The notes under the pieces were generated by a model that searched no databases, was not told the DNA's origin, and saw only the letters and a list, made by a program, of their open reading frames with translations. Both the position numbers and the translations under genes were made by a program. DNA of 64,000 bases from an uncultured Clostridia bacterium (GTDB lineage Bacteria > Bacillota > Clostridia > Christensenellales > Borkfalkiaceae): contig CAKQSB010000001.1 in the NCBI GenBank assembly GCA_934271735.1, positions 121,643 through 185,642 on the forward strand, given 5' to 3'. This document shows positions 33,922 to 42,701 of this stretch, piece after piece. The number at the start of each line of letters is the position of its first letter. The first letter of the stretch is position 1.

Positions 33922-35133
33922 TCACCCGCCAAAAGCTATAAAACGCTGCAAAAAGCAACGATTTATATTTATCATGGATTCGACGACACAAAACGCATAT
34001 TTTTTCTCTCTGAGTTCGCACATTATTATGTAGCCATGAAATCCTTCGTTTTCAACGGTAAGAATTATCCCTCGCGGCGTTCTTTTCCACCGCGCGCATA
34101 TGTTTTGCTTGTCGCGATGAAATTCAGCCTCGGCAAAGTCCAACTCTTTAAGATATACGGGAGATATTTCTACCTCGTTTGCCGACACCATATGCAGCAC
34201 CGCAACGCGATTGAAAAACCAAGCGGAAATACTGCCCCAACAATAATGATTGAGCGATAAAATCGCCCCTCCGTCCTTTTTAGCAAGCAAATTCGGCAAC
34301 GTCGGCAAGTCGTAAAGTGTGAATTCTTCCCAAAGCGTAGTCGCTCCAGCTTGCAAATTATGTGCGTATCCCGGGTGTTCGGCATCGGTAATCAGCCGAC
34401 ATGCAATTTCTTCTCCGCCGTCATCGCACAGACAATCAAGCAGTCGTTTTACGCCGATAATGCCCGTTTTAAATCTTCCGTCGCGACCGATAATCTTTAA
34501 AAGTTCGCCATGTGCTTTCGTAGAGTTCTCTCCGAATATATTCATCATGATTGCAAACGCTTGCGCGGTTTGAGTTTCGCAAGTTACGGTATACTTTTTA
34601 ATCCACTTATTGTTGAAATTTTCCGTAAGCAAAATGCGTAAATCTTTCGCCCGTTCAGCACTCTTTGTTTCGCCTATAACGCAAAAGATTTGTTCCGCTT
34701 TTTGCATAAGTTCTATACTCGTAAGCGTATCGGTAACTTCCACGGGCGTGGAATAAATATCAGGATGAGGCGAACCCGCTTCAAGCCAGTCGCCGAGCCC
34801 GAAGCCGATTAAACCGTTTTCCTTTAACCGCGTATATAAATAATCGACGTACTTTGCTATTGCCGCCGAGTTTTTCTTCTTTTCCGCCGAATTCCGATTT
34901 GATTTTTCTTCGAAAGCAAGCATTTCTTCTGCTCTGCAACGGAATAAAATACCCGCGTCGGTTAAAGTTACGTTGCGGTTGCTTCTAATAAAAAGCGCCG
35001 TGCCGACTTCGTTCTCAAGCTCCGCGATTTGAGGGCTAAGCGTCGGCTGCGTAATATACAATACATCGGTGGCTTTGGTAATGCGTTCTTCCCGAGCCAC
35101 TGTCAAAAAGTATTTCAGTACCCGTAAGTCCAT
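33922..35133 (-). CDS. Chimera: LysR DNA-binding domain fused to the back half of a GH78 rhamnosidase
   Basis: The frame is open for 403 residues. Residues 1 to about 80 are a LysR helix-turn-helix (LRVLKYFLTVAREERITKA, then TQPTLSPQIAELE, GTALFIRSNRNVTLT). After a short Ser/Asn/Lys stretch (about 80-92) the protein becomes a GH78 alpha-L-rhamnosidase: GLIGFGLGDWLEAG, VTDTLTSIELMQ, then GATTLWEEF with the expected base Glu, and a C-terminal beta domain. The LysR ligand domain is missing, and so are the N-terminal beta domains and the KRDR-type catalytic segment of GH78. A deletion that fused two neighbouring genes is the simplest explanation. It may be a dead product or a new glycan-responsive regulator. 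Confidence 0.8.
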   Translation of the reverse strand: MDLRVLKYFLTVAREERITKATDVLYITQPTLSPQIAELENEVGTALFIRSNRNVTLTDAGILFRCRAEEMLAFEEKSNRNSAEKKKNSAAIAKYVDYLYTRLKENGLIGFGLGDWLEAGSPHPDIYSTPVEVTDTLTSIELMQKAEQIFCVIGETKSAERAKDLRILLTENFNNKWIKKYTVTCETQTAQAFAIMMNIFGENSTKAHGELLKIIGRDGRFKTGIIGVKRLLDCLCDDGGEEIACRLITDAEHPGYAHNLQAGATTLWEEFTLYDLPTLPNLLAKKDGGAILSLNHYCWGSISAWFFNRVAVLHMVSANEVEISPVYLKELDFAEAEFHRDKQNICARWKRTPRGIILTVENEGFHGYIIMCELREKKYAFCVVESMININRCFLQRFIAFGG

Positions 35134-35334
35134 GATTTTCTTCCGAAAACGTTTTATACGATCATTATACCATGTTTTTCATAAAAAGTAAATTCGGATC
35201 ATCTCAGAGAGTCGAAAATTCAGTTTCTTGATATTTTTTAACAGCGTCGCAAATACCGTTTCGGGTTTTATTGATTAAAAATAGTTAGCGATGATGAATT
35301 GGGATCCTAAATTTAAATAGCGGCTCGAAATATG

Positions 35335-35377
35335 AAAAAAGCGAGATTTCGCCGCTTTGGCGAAATCTCGCTTTTTT
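35335..35377 (-). terminator. Very strong bidirectional terminator
   Basis: A 19-bp perfect stem (AAAAAAGCGAGATTTCGCC with its complement) has a 5-base loop and six U on either side. Confidence 0.92.
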
Positions 35378-35411
35378 AACAACTATTTATAGCCGTTTTT
35401 TCGGTTTTATT

Positions 35412-35735
35412 TTAAGCGTTCTTCCAGGTTACGTTTTCGCCCGAAACAGTCCAATATTTATTGTCCCATCCTTCGGCGGGAAAATCGACTCCGTTTGTCG
35501 CCGCTGTATCCGCGAAAGATACGTAAATACCCGATTTAACGCCGTCCGTATTTTCCAAACCTATGCTGTTTGCAAATGCAGAATTGGTTTTAACGACAAC
35601 GTTCGTGAACGTCGCTTTCATTACTTCCACGCCGCCTACAACGCCGTCGACTTTGGTTGCTTGACCGAATATAGTATAGCCGCTTGCGGAAGTTATCTCC
35701 GTTATATCTACAACTACGTTTTTAAGGTTCATTTA
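35412..35735 (-). pseudogene. Partial duplicate of the C-terminus of the 50.5-53.9 kb lipoprotein gene
   Basis: The frame encodes 106 residues that match the end of the large lipoprotein almost exactly, except the last 20 residues (DNKYWTVSGENV against DETYWTVSNGSV). About 215 bases (35521-35734) look identical to the distant copy while the rest is diverged. There is no promoter or signal peptide. The identity stops precisely where the AraC relic begins. Confidence 0.85.
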
Positions 35736-35736
35736 A

Positions 35737-36030
35737 CCGATCACTTTGGACGACATCGCCGCGAAATGTTCTTTCGATAAACGCTACCTCATACGAATTT
35801 ATAAAGCAAAAACCGGATTTACGCCTATACATTTTTTACTGTCATACAGACTGGAATACGCTTGCATCTTGCTTAAACAAAATTTTCCGATAAATCAAGT
35901 AGCATACGCATGCGGATTTAACGATATACCGAATTTTAACGTTCGTTTCAAAAAAATGATCGGCGTTACGCCAAGCGAATTTAAAAAACAGCAATGCGTT
36001 AACCGCAAACAGACCGAGACAACGACATAA
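35737..36030 (+). pseudogene. C-terminal relic of an AraC-family regulator
   Basis: A frame starting after a TAA at 35734 reads PITLDDIAAKCSFDK, then AKTGFTPIHFLLSYRLE, CGFNDIPNFNVRFKKM, IGVTPSEFKKQQ. This is the double helix-turn-helix of an AraC protein closely related to the one at 62984-63856. The sensor half is missing, so it is not expected to work as a normal regulator. Confidence 0.8.
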
Positions 36031-36083
36031 ACAAGAAAATTTAATCGCCATTAACTATCTATTGATTGTCAAAATACCGATTT

Positions 36084-36095
36084 AATCGACTTATA
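36084..36095 (+). repeat. Dispersed 12-mer AATCGACTTATA, copy 7
   Basis: Intergenic copy followed by GGCTATCTTTT, between the AraC relic and the GH78 gene. Confidence 0.8.
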
Positions 36096-36254
36096 GGCTA
36101 TCTTTTAGAAAATATACGTCACCCTTGCCCGATTGCGGTATCCTATCGAATTTAGTTATTTGCGCAAAAAATTCTTAACGCCGATTCCATGCCGTTTTCG
36201 TCGTATACATAAACCGAGACGCCGGCTTTATCATCCGATATATCGATCGAGAGC

Positions 36255-38210
36255 TTAATACATATTCGACGTCATGCAGTTCGCTTTTATCTCTTTCGCT
36301 TCGCCTTTAAAATACAAAGTGCCGCCGCTGACGGTAGAAAACACCGTTACTTCTCCGTTGTTATACGTCACTTCTACCATACCGCCGCCGACAGGAACAA
36401 CCGCGGTAAACCCGCGATATATCCCGGGATTCGGTCTTACTTCAAATGTTTTCCCTCCGACCGAAGTTATTCTGACGCCGGCAACATATTCGCCCAATAT
36501 TCTTATAGGTCCGCTACCCCAGGCATGACAAAGCGATTTATCGAAAGGATAACCGTACATTGCATATTTTTCAATGCCTTTTATATTTTCATCGTATTCT
36601 TCCCAAAACGTTGTCGCTCCTTCTTGCAACATTCCGCCCCAATAAGAATTCAGCATCTTCTGAGCAATATCTGCTCTGCCCGCCTTACAGACGGCAAGCA
36701 ATTCGTAAAATTTGAAATACGGCGTTTTAATGGCGGTAATCCGATCGTTTAACAAAACTTTTTCCAAGATCGTTTTCTGTTCGTCTTCGATTGCGAAATC
36801 ATAAAGTATCGCTAAAATATTCTGTTGACGATGCAAAGCGTTTTCACCCGACGCATATCCGTCGATAAACCCGCCGAGTTCTTTTTTATAGAAATATTTA
36901 TAAATCTTATCTCTCAACGCTTCTTCGTCGGGAATAAACGAAACGCCGTCCCCGACCACCGATGCGAGTTTACGCATAACCTTAATGGTCTTATAAAGCA
37001 ATATCTGCTCCGAACAGATAGGACCTTCCTTATCCATTTCGCCCCAATCGATAAAAATCCAATCGCCCGAGGCTTGATAAACAAATCCGTTTTCGTCAAG
37101 TCGGCTTACGATAAACAAAAACAGTTCTTTAAGCCTGTTATAGATACGCCTTACAAAATCGCCGTCGTCGGTGGAAAACCAATAATCGTATATCGATATA
37201 ATCAGATACATCGAATAGTCGTTGATGGTATTGATATTTTGAAAATACGGCGGCTTACCCAAAAGCGCGATAATAGTACGCTTGATTATTTCATCATCCG
37301 CACAAAGATAACGATTTATCATAAACGACTGATACGCGTCGCCCGCCCATACCCAACGATCGCGCTTAACGCCGTCAAGATAGAACTCCCGCGAACACAA
37401 ACGAAACGTATAAGCGCAAACGTCGAAAATGCGTTTCACCGATACGTCGTCGCAACTGAAATCCCCGACATTTTCATACGGAATATATTCGTAAAAGACA
37501 TACAGGTTTTGCGGCGGGGTTTTTGCTGCTATAAAAATATAACGGAACGCCCTTTGCGTAAGCGTTATCGTTTTTTGCGGCACAACTTTTTCCCAAAGCA
37601 CGCCGTTATATCCCGACAGAGCCTCCTCTTTACTCTCCCCGTAATAAACGATTCCGTCGTCCTTTAATCTTTCCAAAACGACGGAACCGAAAGTTCCATT
37701 TCCGAAATCATATAAAAATCCGCCGTTTACCGAAGCCTTCTCTATCGGCAAAATCTTTTTATAAGAAAACGGGAATCTCTCTATATCGTCATTCGGATCG
37801 TTATACTCGGGCACGCATCCGACCTTGGAATACTTGTCCGAAAATAACGACGCTTCCCAGGATTCGTCGGTATTCAGTTTTTCGCCGCAAACATATACGG
37901 CGGGCAATCCTTTCGCATTTATCACGTCTACCGTTACGGTGTGCCGCCCCGCTTTCAAAATAAACGGTACGTTCGGCGGATAAAATTCGACGTTGTCGAT
38001 ATTGACGCGCCCTTTTCCGTGAATTTTACAGATTGCAACTTCTTCTTTTTCGATGTGTATTTCCTTTTTGAACCGAACCGTGGGGTACACGTTTGCCAAC
38101 GACCAGAAACACGGATAATCGGTTCCGCGCTCCTGCCTTAAAGAATGCAGTTTAAGACTATGCCATATTTCATAATCGCCGTAATACCAAATCCATTTCG
38201 CTTTAGCCAT
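36255..38210 (-). CDS. Alpha-L-rhamnosidase-like enzyme, GH78
   Basis: The protein has 651 residues and no signal peptide, so it is cytoplasmic. N-terminal beta domains (about 1-250) precede the (alpha/alpha)6 catalytic barrel with YLDGVKRDRWVWAGDAY (the acidic/KRD motif of the family), GDWIFID, and GATTFWEEY with the predicted catalytic base Glu. A C-terminal beta-sandwich closes it. It would remove terminal alpha-L-rhamnose from an imported oligosaccharide. It is the last gene of the operon. The bases after its stop (36165-36250) carry a short frame that still looks coding (DKAGVSVYVYDENG), possibly a lost C-terminus. Confidence 0.85.
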   Translation of the reverse strand: MAKAKWIWYYGDYEIWHSLKLHSLRQERGTDYPCFWSLANVYPTVRFKKEIHIEKEEVAICKIHGKGRVNIDNVEFYPPNVPFILKAGRHTVTVDVINAKGLPAVYVCGEKLNTDESWEASLFSDKYSKVGCVPEYNDPNDDIERFPFSYKKILPIEKASVNGGFLYDFGNGTFGSVVLERLKDDGIVYYGESKEEALSGYNGVLWEKVVPQKTITLTQRAFRYIFIAAKTPPQNLYVFYEYIPYENVGDFSCDDVSVKRIFDVCAYTFRLCSREFYLDGVKRDRWVWAGDAYQSFMINRYLCADDEIIKRTIIALLGKPPYFQNINTINDYSMYLIISIYDYWFSTDDGDFVRRIYNRLKELFLFIVSRLDENGFVYQASGDWIFIDWGEMDKEGPICSEQILLYKTIKVMRKLASVVGDGVSFIPDEEALRDKIYKYFYKKELGGFIDGYASGENALHRQQNILAILYDFAIEDEQKTILEKVLLNDRITAIKTPYFKFYELLAVCKAGRADIAQKMLNSYWGGMLQEGATTFWEEYDENIKGIEKYAMYGYPFDKSLCHAWGSGPIRILGEYVAGVRITSVGGKTFEVRPNPGIYRGFTAVVPVGGGMVEVTYNNGEVTVFSTVSGGTLYFKGEAKEIKANCMTSNMY

Positions 38211-38238
38211 AAAAATCTCCCGACAAAATTCAAATAAG

Positions 38239-38275
38239 AAATTGCTCGGTATGCAATCAACAATCCGAGCAATTT
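38239..38275 (-). terminator. Intercistronic hairpin between GH3 and GH78 genes
   Basis: Perfect 11-bp stem AAATTGCTCGG / CCGAGCAATTT. In the direction of transcription it comes after GH78's start region and before no long U-tract, so it may attenuate or stabilise and does not clearly terminate. Because the operon reads right to left, it lies after the GH3 stop and before the GH78 start. Confidence 0.6.
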
Positions 38276-38284
38276 AAATAGAGT

Positions 38285-40303
38285 TTAATCACCGATCATA
38301 CTATCCATTCTGTTGCGCGACGGCTGATATTCTTCGGGCAATTCGATAGTAACGGCTTCTTTCAGCCTTATATCTCTGCTCGACGCGCCGACGGATATTT
38401 CGAAAAGTCCGTTTTCCGCGAACCATTTATCGTGAACCGTGCTGAAAAACGCGAACGACGAATAATCCAATTTGATTTTTACCGTTTTTTCTTCGCCTGC
38501 GGCAAGATAATCTTTCGAAAAACCTTTCAGTTCTCTTATCGGTCTTGCGACGAGCGGAACAACCTCTCTTACGTAAACTTGCGAAACTTCGCTCCCGCCG
38601 ATTTTCGATGTGTTTTTTACCTTATACGAAACGATAAAATCGGTATCGCCTTTTTTTTCTACGGCAAGATCGGAATACTCGAACTTTGCATACGACAAAC
38701 CGAACCCGAACGGATATTTAACGGGCAAATTATACTTGTCGTAATAACGATAGCCCACAAAAACGCCCTCGGAGTAACTTACGGTCAATCCGTCGCCTAT
38801 ATCGCCGCCGGTAACCGACTGTTCGATAGAAATCGGGAACGTTTCGGCAAGTTTTCCGCTCGGCGATATTTTGCCGAGAATTATATCCGCCAACGCCTCG
38901 TTAACGCCTTCGCCCGCATATCCCGCGTAAATAATCGCTTTAACGCACGGCTCGAGATCGGTTAAATCAACCACCCCGCCCGATTCTATGACGAGAATAA
39001 CGTTCTCGTTGTATTTTGCGAGTTCGCGAATAAAAAGCCTTTGTTCGGAGCGAAGAACGAGCGTTTCGCGGTCGCCGCCCTCGTATATTCTGTCCTCGCC
39101 TTCTCCGACGACGGCTATGACTACGTCCGATTTATAAGCGAGCGAAAAAGCGTCCTTCGCATTGCTGTACGCAACGCCGTTAAACCCTACTTCGAAACCG
39201 ACTTCTGCGGAACATCTATCCGTTAAAGCCTCGCTTAAAAACGGGATTTTCGCAAACGTTTTAACGGCGGACGAACCCCCGCCGCCGATTATCGGCAACG
39301 CCGAAAACGCGCCTATAACGGCGATTTTTTGATTTTTACCGCCCTTAAGCGGCAAAATATCGCCGTCGTTTTTAAGCAAAACAATGCCCTCGCTTGCGAT
39401 TTTTGCGGCAAGCGTGTGCCTTTCTTCTTTTTTCGTAATACATTTCTTTTCGGCTGCGGCGCATTTTTGCAAAAATTCCAAAATATACCCGCAAGCCTCG
39501 TCTATTTGCGCCTCGGTTATATATCCGCGCTCGAGAGCCGTTTTCAAATCGTCGTAATTGTTCTTATCGAACGGCATGCGAAGATTAAGCCCCGCTCGCA
39601 CCGATTTGTACGCGTTATGCACGGCGTTCCAATCGGACAAAATAAGCCCGTCGTAACAAAGTTCGCCGCGCAAAATCTTCCTTAGCAACTTCTCGTTCTC
39701 GCAAGCGTAAACGCCGTTCACGGGGTTATAAGCCGCCATAACGCTCCACGGCTTTGCGGACATAGTCATTTCAAACGGTTTAACGTAAATCTCCCTGAGA
39801 GAACGTTCGTCAACCTCGCTCGACTGCATCGTTCTGTCGGACTCGTAATTGTTGGCGCAAAAATGTTTAACGCTTACGCCCACGCCGTGGCTTTGCACGC
39901 CCTCGATATAACTCGTTGCAAGAGTACCCGCCAAAAAAGAATCTTCCGAAAAATACTCGAAATTTCTTCCGCCGAGCGGATTTTTTTTGATGTTTACCCC
40001 CGGCGCGAGCAATAAATCTATCGAATTTTCCACGCATTCGTCGGCAATCACCTCGCCGTCGAGTTTTGCCAGATCACGGTTCCAAGTGTTTGCCACTACA
40101 CCTAAGGACGGCATAGCTGTGGCAAGCACGGCATGCGATTTGCCGTTTTCGTCACGCCGAACGCACCTTAAACCGTGAGGCCCGTCGGACATGGTTATTT
40201 TCGGCAACTTTCCGTCGAAGTATTCGATATTCATCGTATGCTCTTTTCCGCAAAGAAGCGTAAGTTTTTCGTCCAATGTTAAATTTTTAACTTTTAATTC
40301 CAT
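38285..40303 (-). CDS. Beta-glucosidase-like glycoside hydrolase, GH3
   Basis: The protein has 672 residues, cytoplasmic. The N-terminal TIM barrel contains KITMSDGPHGLR, NFEYFSEDSFLAG, SVKHFCANNYESDR and LILSDWNAV with the nucleophile Asp. The second domain has VVGEGEDRIYEGGDR with the likely acid/base Glu. A fibronectin III-like domain ends it. GH3 enzymes remove beta-linked glucose, xylose or related sugars from non-reducing ends. Substrate cannot be fixed. It starts 5 bases after the amidohydrolase stop (right-to-left), so it is co-transcribed. Confidence 0.93.
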   Translation of the reverse strand: MELKVKNLTLDEKLTLLCGKEHTMNIEYFDGKLPKITMSDGPHGLRCVRRDENGKSHAVLATAMPSLGVVANTWNRDLAKLDGEVIADECVENSIDLLLAPGVNIKKNPLGGRNFEYFSEDSFLAGTLATSYIEGVQSHGVGVSVKHFCANNYESDRTMQSSEVDERSLREIYVKPFEMTMSAKPWSVMAAYNPVNGVYACENEKLLRKILRGELCYDGLILSDWNAVHNAYKSVRAGLNLRMPFDKNNYDDLKTALERGYITEAQIDEACGYILEFLQKCAAAEKKCITKKEERHTLAAKIASEGIVLLKNDGDILPLKGGKNQKIAVIGAFSALPIIGGGGSSAVKTFAKIPFLSEALTDRCSAEVGFEVGFNGVAYSNAKDAFSLAYKSDVVIAVVGEGEDRIYEGGDRETLVLRSEQRLFIRELAKYNENVILVIESGGVVDLTDLEPCVKAIIYAGYAGEGVNEALADIILGKISPSGKLAETFPISIEQSVTGGDIGDGLTVSYSEGVFVGYRYYDKYNLPVKYPFGFGLSYAKFEYSDLAVEKKGDTDFIVSYKVKNTSKIGGSEVSQVYVREVVPLVARPIRELKGFSKDYLAAGEEKTVKIKLDYSSFAFFSTVHDKWFAENGLFEISVGASSRDIRLKEAVTIELPEEYQPSRNRMDSMIGD

Positions 40304-40308
40304 TTTCC

Positions 40309-41394
40309 TTAAATTTTAACGCCGTGACTGCGGCATTCGTTTAAAATTATTTCGTAATCGCTCTTTAAATAAGGACTTTTTGAAGGCAGTGCGAATTCGT
40401 ATTTTGCTATCTCGTAAAGGCATTCGTAATTTATAGGCTTCGGTTCGCCGTATATGCGCATAAAGTTGTTGTAAACTATATTATTGAATGCCTCATCGGA
40501 AAGGTTAAGACCGTATAAAACCGTTCCCCAATGCTCTTCAAGCCCCGGGAATGGGTGTCTGCCGTCGTATTTTCCGTCTTTTGTAAGCATATTGAGTTCG
40601 TAAGTAACCGTTTCGGGGTAATTTTTAAAATACTCCTCTTTCGTAAAACCTTCCGTTCCGTGGTTACCTCTGTCCGTGCCGAAAATAAATCTTTCGGAAT
40701 ACTTTTCCATAAGCCTTTTCCAAGGTTTCGGATTTTTGGCGATTACGAAATACTCTTCGGGCCCCGGAACGTTATCGAGATAAACGTTTTTATAAGTTTT
40801 GAAAAGCTCTTCGACAAAATCGGGCTTATCGCACATAAAACCGAAATGGGCAAAAGTAAGAATAAGATTCGGATGACGTTTAAGCACGTTATACATCTGA
40901 TTCTGATACTCTTCCTTTTTCAGATATCCCTCTTTATATTCGTTCTGCCACATTCCTATCGGATCGGCAACGTGAACGATTATCGGGAATTTTTGCTCTT
41001 CCGCATATGCAAAAGCGGGTTCGTACAGAGGGTCGTCTACGCGATGCTTCCACACGCCTTGCGCATTGGGCTTTGCCTCGATTATTTTCCAGCAATCGAA
41101 CCCCGCTTTTACGGCGAGTTTTATCTGTTCAAAAAATCCTTCGGGCGTATTTTCTTTGGTATAATCAAGGCAATAGCCGGCGTAGCCGTAAGGCGCAAAC
41201 GCCGATTTCAGAAAAAGACATTTACTGTTATCGAGTTGCGTTTCCTGGAAAAAAGTATGAGCGTTGAGCGCGAGAAAGTTTGTCCTTTCGATATGCCCCG
41301 CCTCGTTAAACCAGCGGAAAGCTTCTACGCTTTGTCCCAAAGGAAAATCCATGGATATATGTACGTGCGAATCTATATACTTATTTGTTTTCAT
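40309..41394 (-). CDS. Amidohydrolase-2 family TIM-barrel metal hydrolase
   Basis: The protein has 361 residues. Metal-binding features are DSHVH near residue 9, IIVHVADP, LTFAHFG and FGTDRG in order, as in the amidohydrolase-2 group (hydrolases, lactonases and decarboxylases). In sugar loci such enzymes often open sugar lactones or act on uronate-derived acids. It overlaps the start of the oxidoreductase by 14 bases and probably acts on the product of that enzyme. The exact reaction is not decidable. Confidence 0.85.
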   Translation of the reverse strand: MKTNKYIDSHVHISMDFPLGQSVEAFRWFNEAGHIERTNFLALNAHTFFQETQLDNSKCLFLKSAFAPYGYAGYCLDYTKENTPEGFFEQIKLAVKAGFDCWKIIEAKPNAQGVWKHRVDDPLYEPAFAYAEEQKFPIIVHVADPIGMWQNEYKEGYLKKEEYQNQMYNVLKRHPNLILTFAHFGFMCDKPDFVEELFKTYKNVYLDNVPGPEEYFVIAKNPKPWKRLMEKYSERFIFGTDRGNHGTEGFTKEEYFKNYPETVTYELNMLTKDGKYDGRHPFPGLEEHWGTVLYGLNLSDEAFNNIVYNNFMRIYGEPKPINYECLYEIAKYEFALPSKSPYLKSDYEIILNECRSHGVKI

Positions 41395-42688
41395 TCAAAA
41401 ACTCCTTAAAATCTACTACTTTTACATTTTTCCTCGCTTCTTCTGCGGCAAAAACAAGGCAATGCCCGTTGACGGAATCGTTTATATCGGTAACCGAAAC
41501 CGACGGTTTTTCGCCTCTTATATACGCCACCGCGTCGTGAACGAGAAGATAATCTCCGCCGCCGTGCCCCGCATACTTGGAATGATTTTTAACGTTTGCC
41601 GAAACGTCGACGAGTTCTTCTTTATACCCGAATTTATCGCCCGAACGGTCGAAAACTCTTAAAATAAACTTGTCCTCTTCGAGATGCCCCTCTATTTCAC
41701 CTTTGCTGCCGACGATATGTAAAAATCTTCCGCTCTTGCTCGTTCCGCCGACCATTGTGAAAACAACCGTTACGCCGTCCTCGAATTCTACGTTCAAGGT
41801 TTGTCTGTCGACGATATCGCCGCCGCTTCGATAAGCACATCTGCCGTAACGCGAAGTTTTCAAGTATTCCGCTTTTTCCTCCTTGGTAATCTCGTCGAGC
41901 GGTTTTCCTATTCCCTCCCACGTCTGGAACGGCATCGAATCGAATTCGAGGTGAACTTTCTGAGCGGAATACAAACACTTATCGTTATGCGGACAATTAT
42001 AGCAAAATTCCGTCGCTCCCTCGAGGGCGTTTTTCATATTGAACAGCGCGCGCGAACCAAAACTCGACACTCTTTTCGGCTCGGAATCGTTATGCAGCCA
42101 GCAAATAAGGTCGGTATCGTGACAGGATTTTTGCAATAAAAATCCCGAACCGCATTCGCTTTCGCAACTCCATTTTCCGCGAACGAAACTATCGAGGAAA
42201 TGGGCGATCCATACGTGCTCGTTCATCTCCATCGTTAAAATCTTCCCGATCGTACCGCCGTTTATAAGCGTTTTGATTTCACGATAAAACGGCGCGTAAC
42301 GTAAAACGTGGCATACGACTATCTTCACGCCTTTTTCGTTTGCGGCGCGTTGAATTTCGAGAAGTTGTTTTTTATTGTTTACGACGGGCTTTTCCAAAAT
42401 CATATCATAGCCTGCGGCAATAAGTTTCATTGCCGTTTCGTAATGAGATTCGTCCATCGTCGCGTTTATGACGAAATCCGCCTCTATGCAATCGGCAAGA
42501 AAGTCGTTAATCGACTTATAGACCGACTTATCGGGCAGATTATATCTGTGTTGTGCTTCGGCGCGACGATTGTCATCGATTTCGATCACCGCTATTATTT
42601 CAAGTTCGTTCGGATTGGAAAGCGCGTAATCCGCATATACCAAACCTCTGTTTCCCGCACCTAAAAGCGCCGCTTTAAGTTTTTTCAT
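41381..42688 (-). CDS. Gfo/Idh/MocA-family sugar oxidoreductase
   Basis: The protein has 435 residues. The N-terminal Rossmann fold starts with KAALLGAGNRG (NAD(P) binding); the family motif EKPV (MILEKPVV) follows near residue 100, and the C-terminal alpha/beta domain (from about 130) has an unusual Cys-rich segment CYNCPHNDKCLYS that could bind metal. Members oxidise or epimerise sugars and inositols with NAD(P). It sits between GH2 and the amidohydrolase, so it may work on the released monosaccharide. Confidence 0.9.
   Translation of the reverse strand: MKKLKAALLGAGNRGLVYADYALSNPNELEIIAVIEIDDNRRAEAQHRYNLPDKSVYKSINDFLADCIEADFVINATMDESHYETAMKLIAAGYDMILEKPVVNNKKQLLEIQRAANEKGVKIVVCHVLRYAPFYREIKTLINGGTIGKILTMEMNEHVWIAHFLDSFVRGKWSCESECGSGFLLQKSCHDTDLICWLHNDSEPKRVSSFGSRALFNMKNALEGATEFCYNCPHNDKCLYSAQKVHLEFDSMPFQTWEGIGKPLDEITKEEKAEYLKTSRYGRCAYRSGGDIVDRQTLNVEFEDGVTVVFTMVGGTSKSGRFLHIVGSKGEIEGHLEEDKFILRVFDRSGDKFGYKEELVDVSANVKNHSKYAGHGGGDYLLVHDAVAYIRGEKPSVSVTDINDSVNGHCLVFAAEEARKNVKVVDFKEFLNENK
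42509..42520 (+). repeat. Dispersed 12-mer AATCGACTTATA, copy 8
   Basis: Antisense within the Gfo/Idh/MocA gene, read there as VYKSINDF. A second partial copy, CCGACTTATCGG, follows at once. Confidence 0.8.
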
Positions 42689-42701
42689 ATTTGTTTTCCG
42701 T

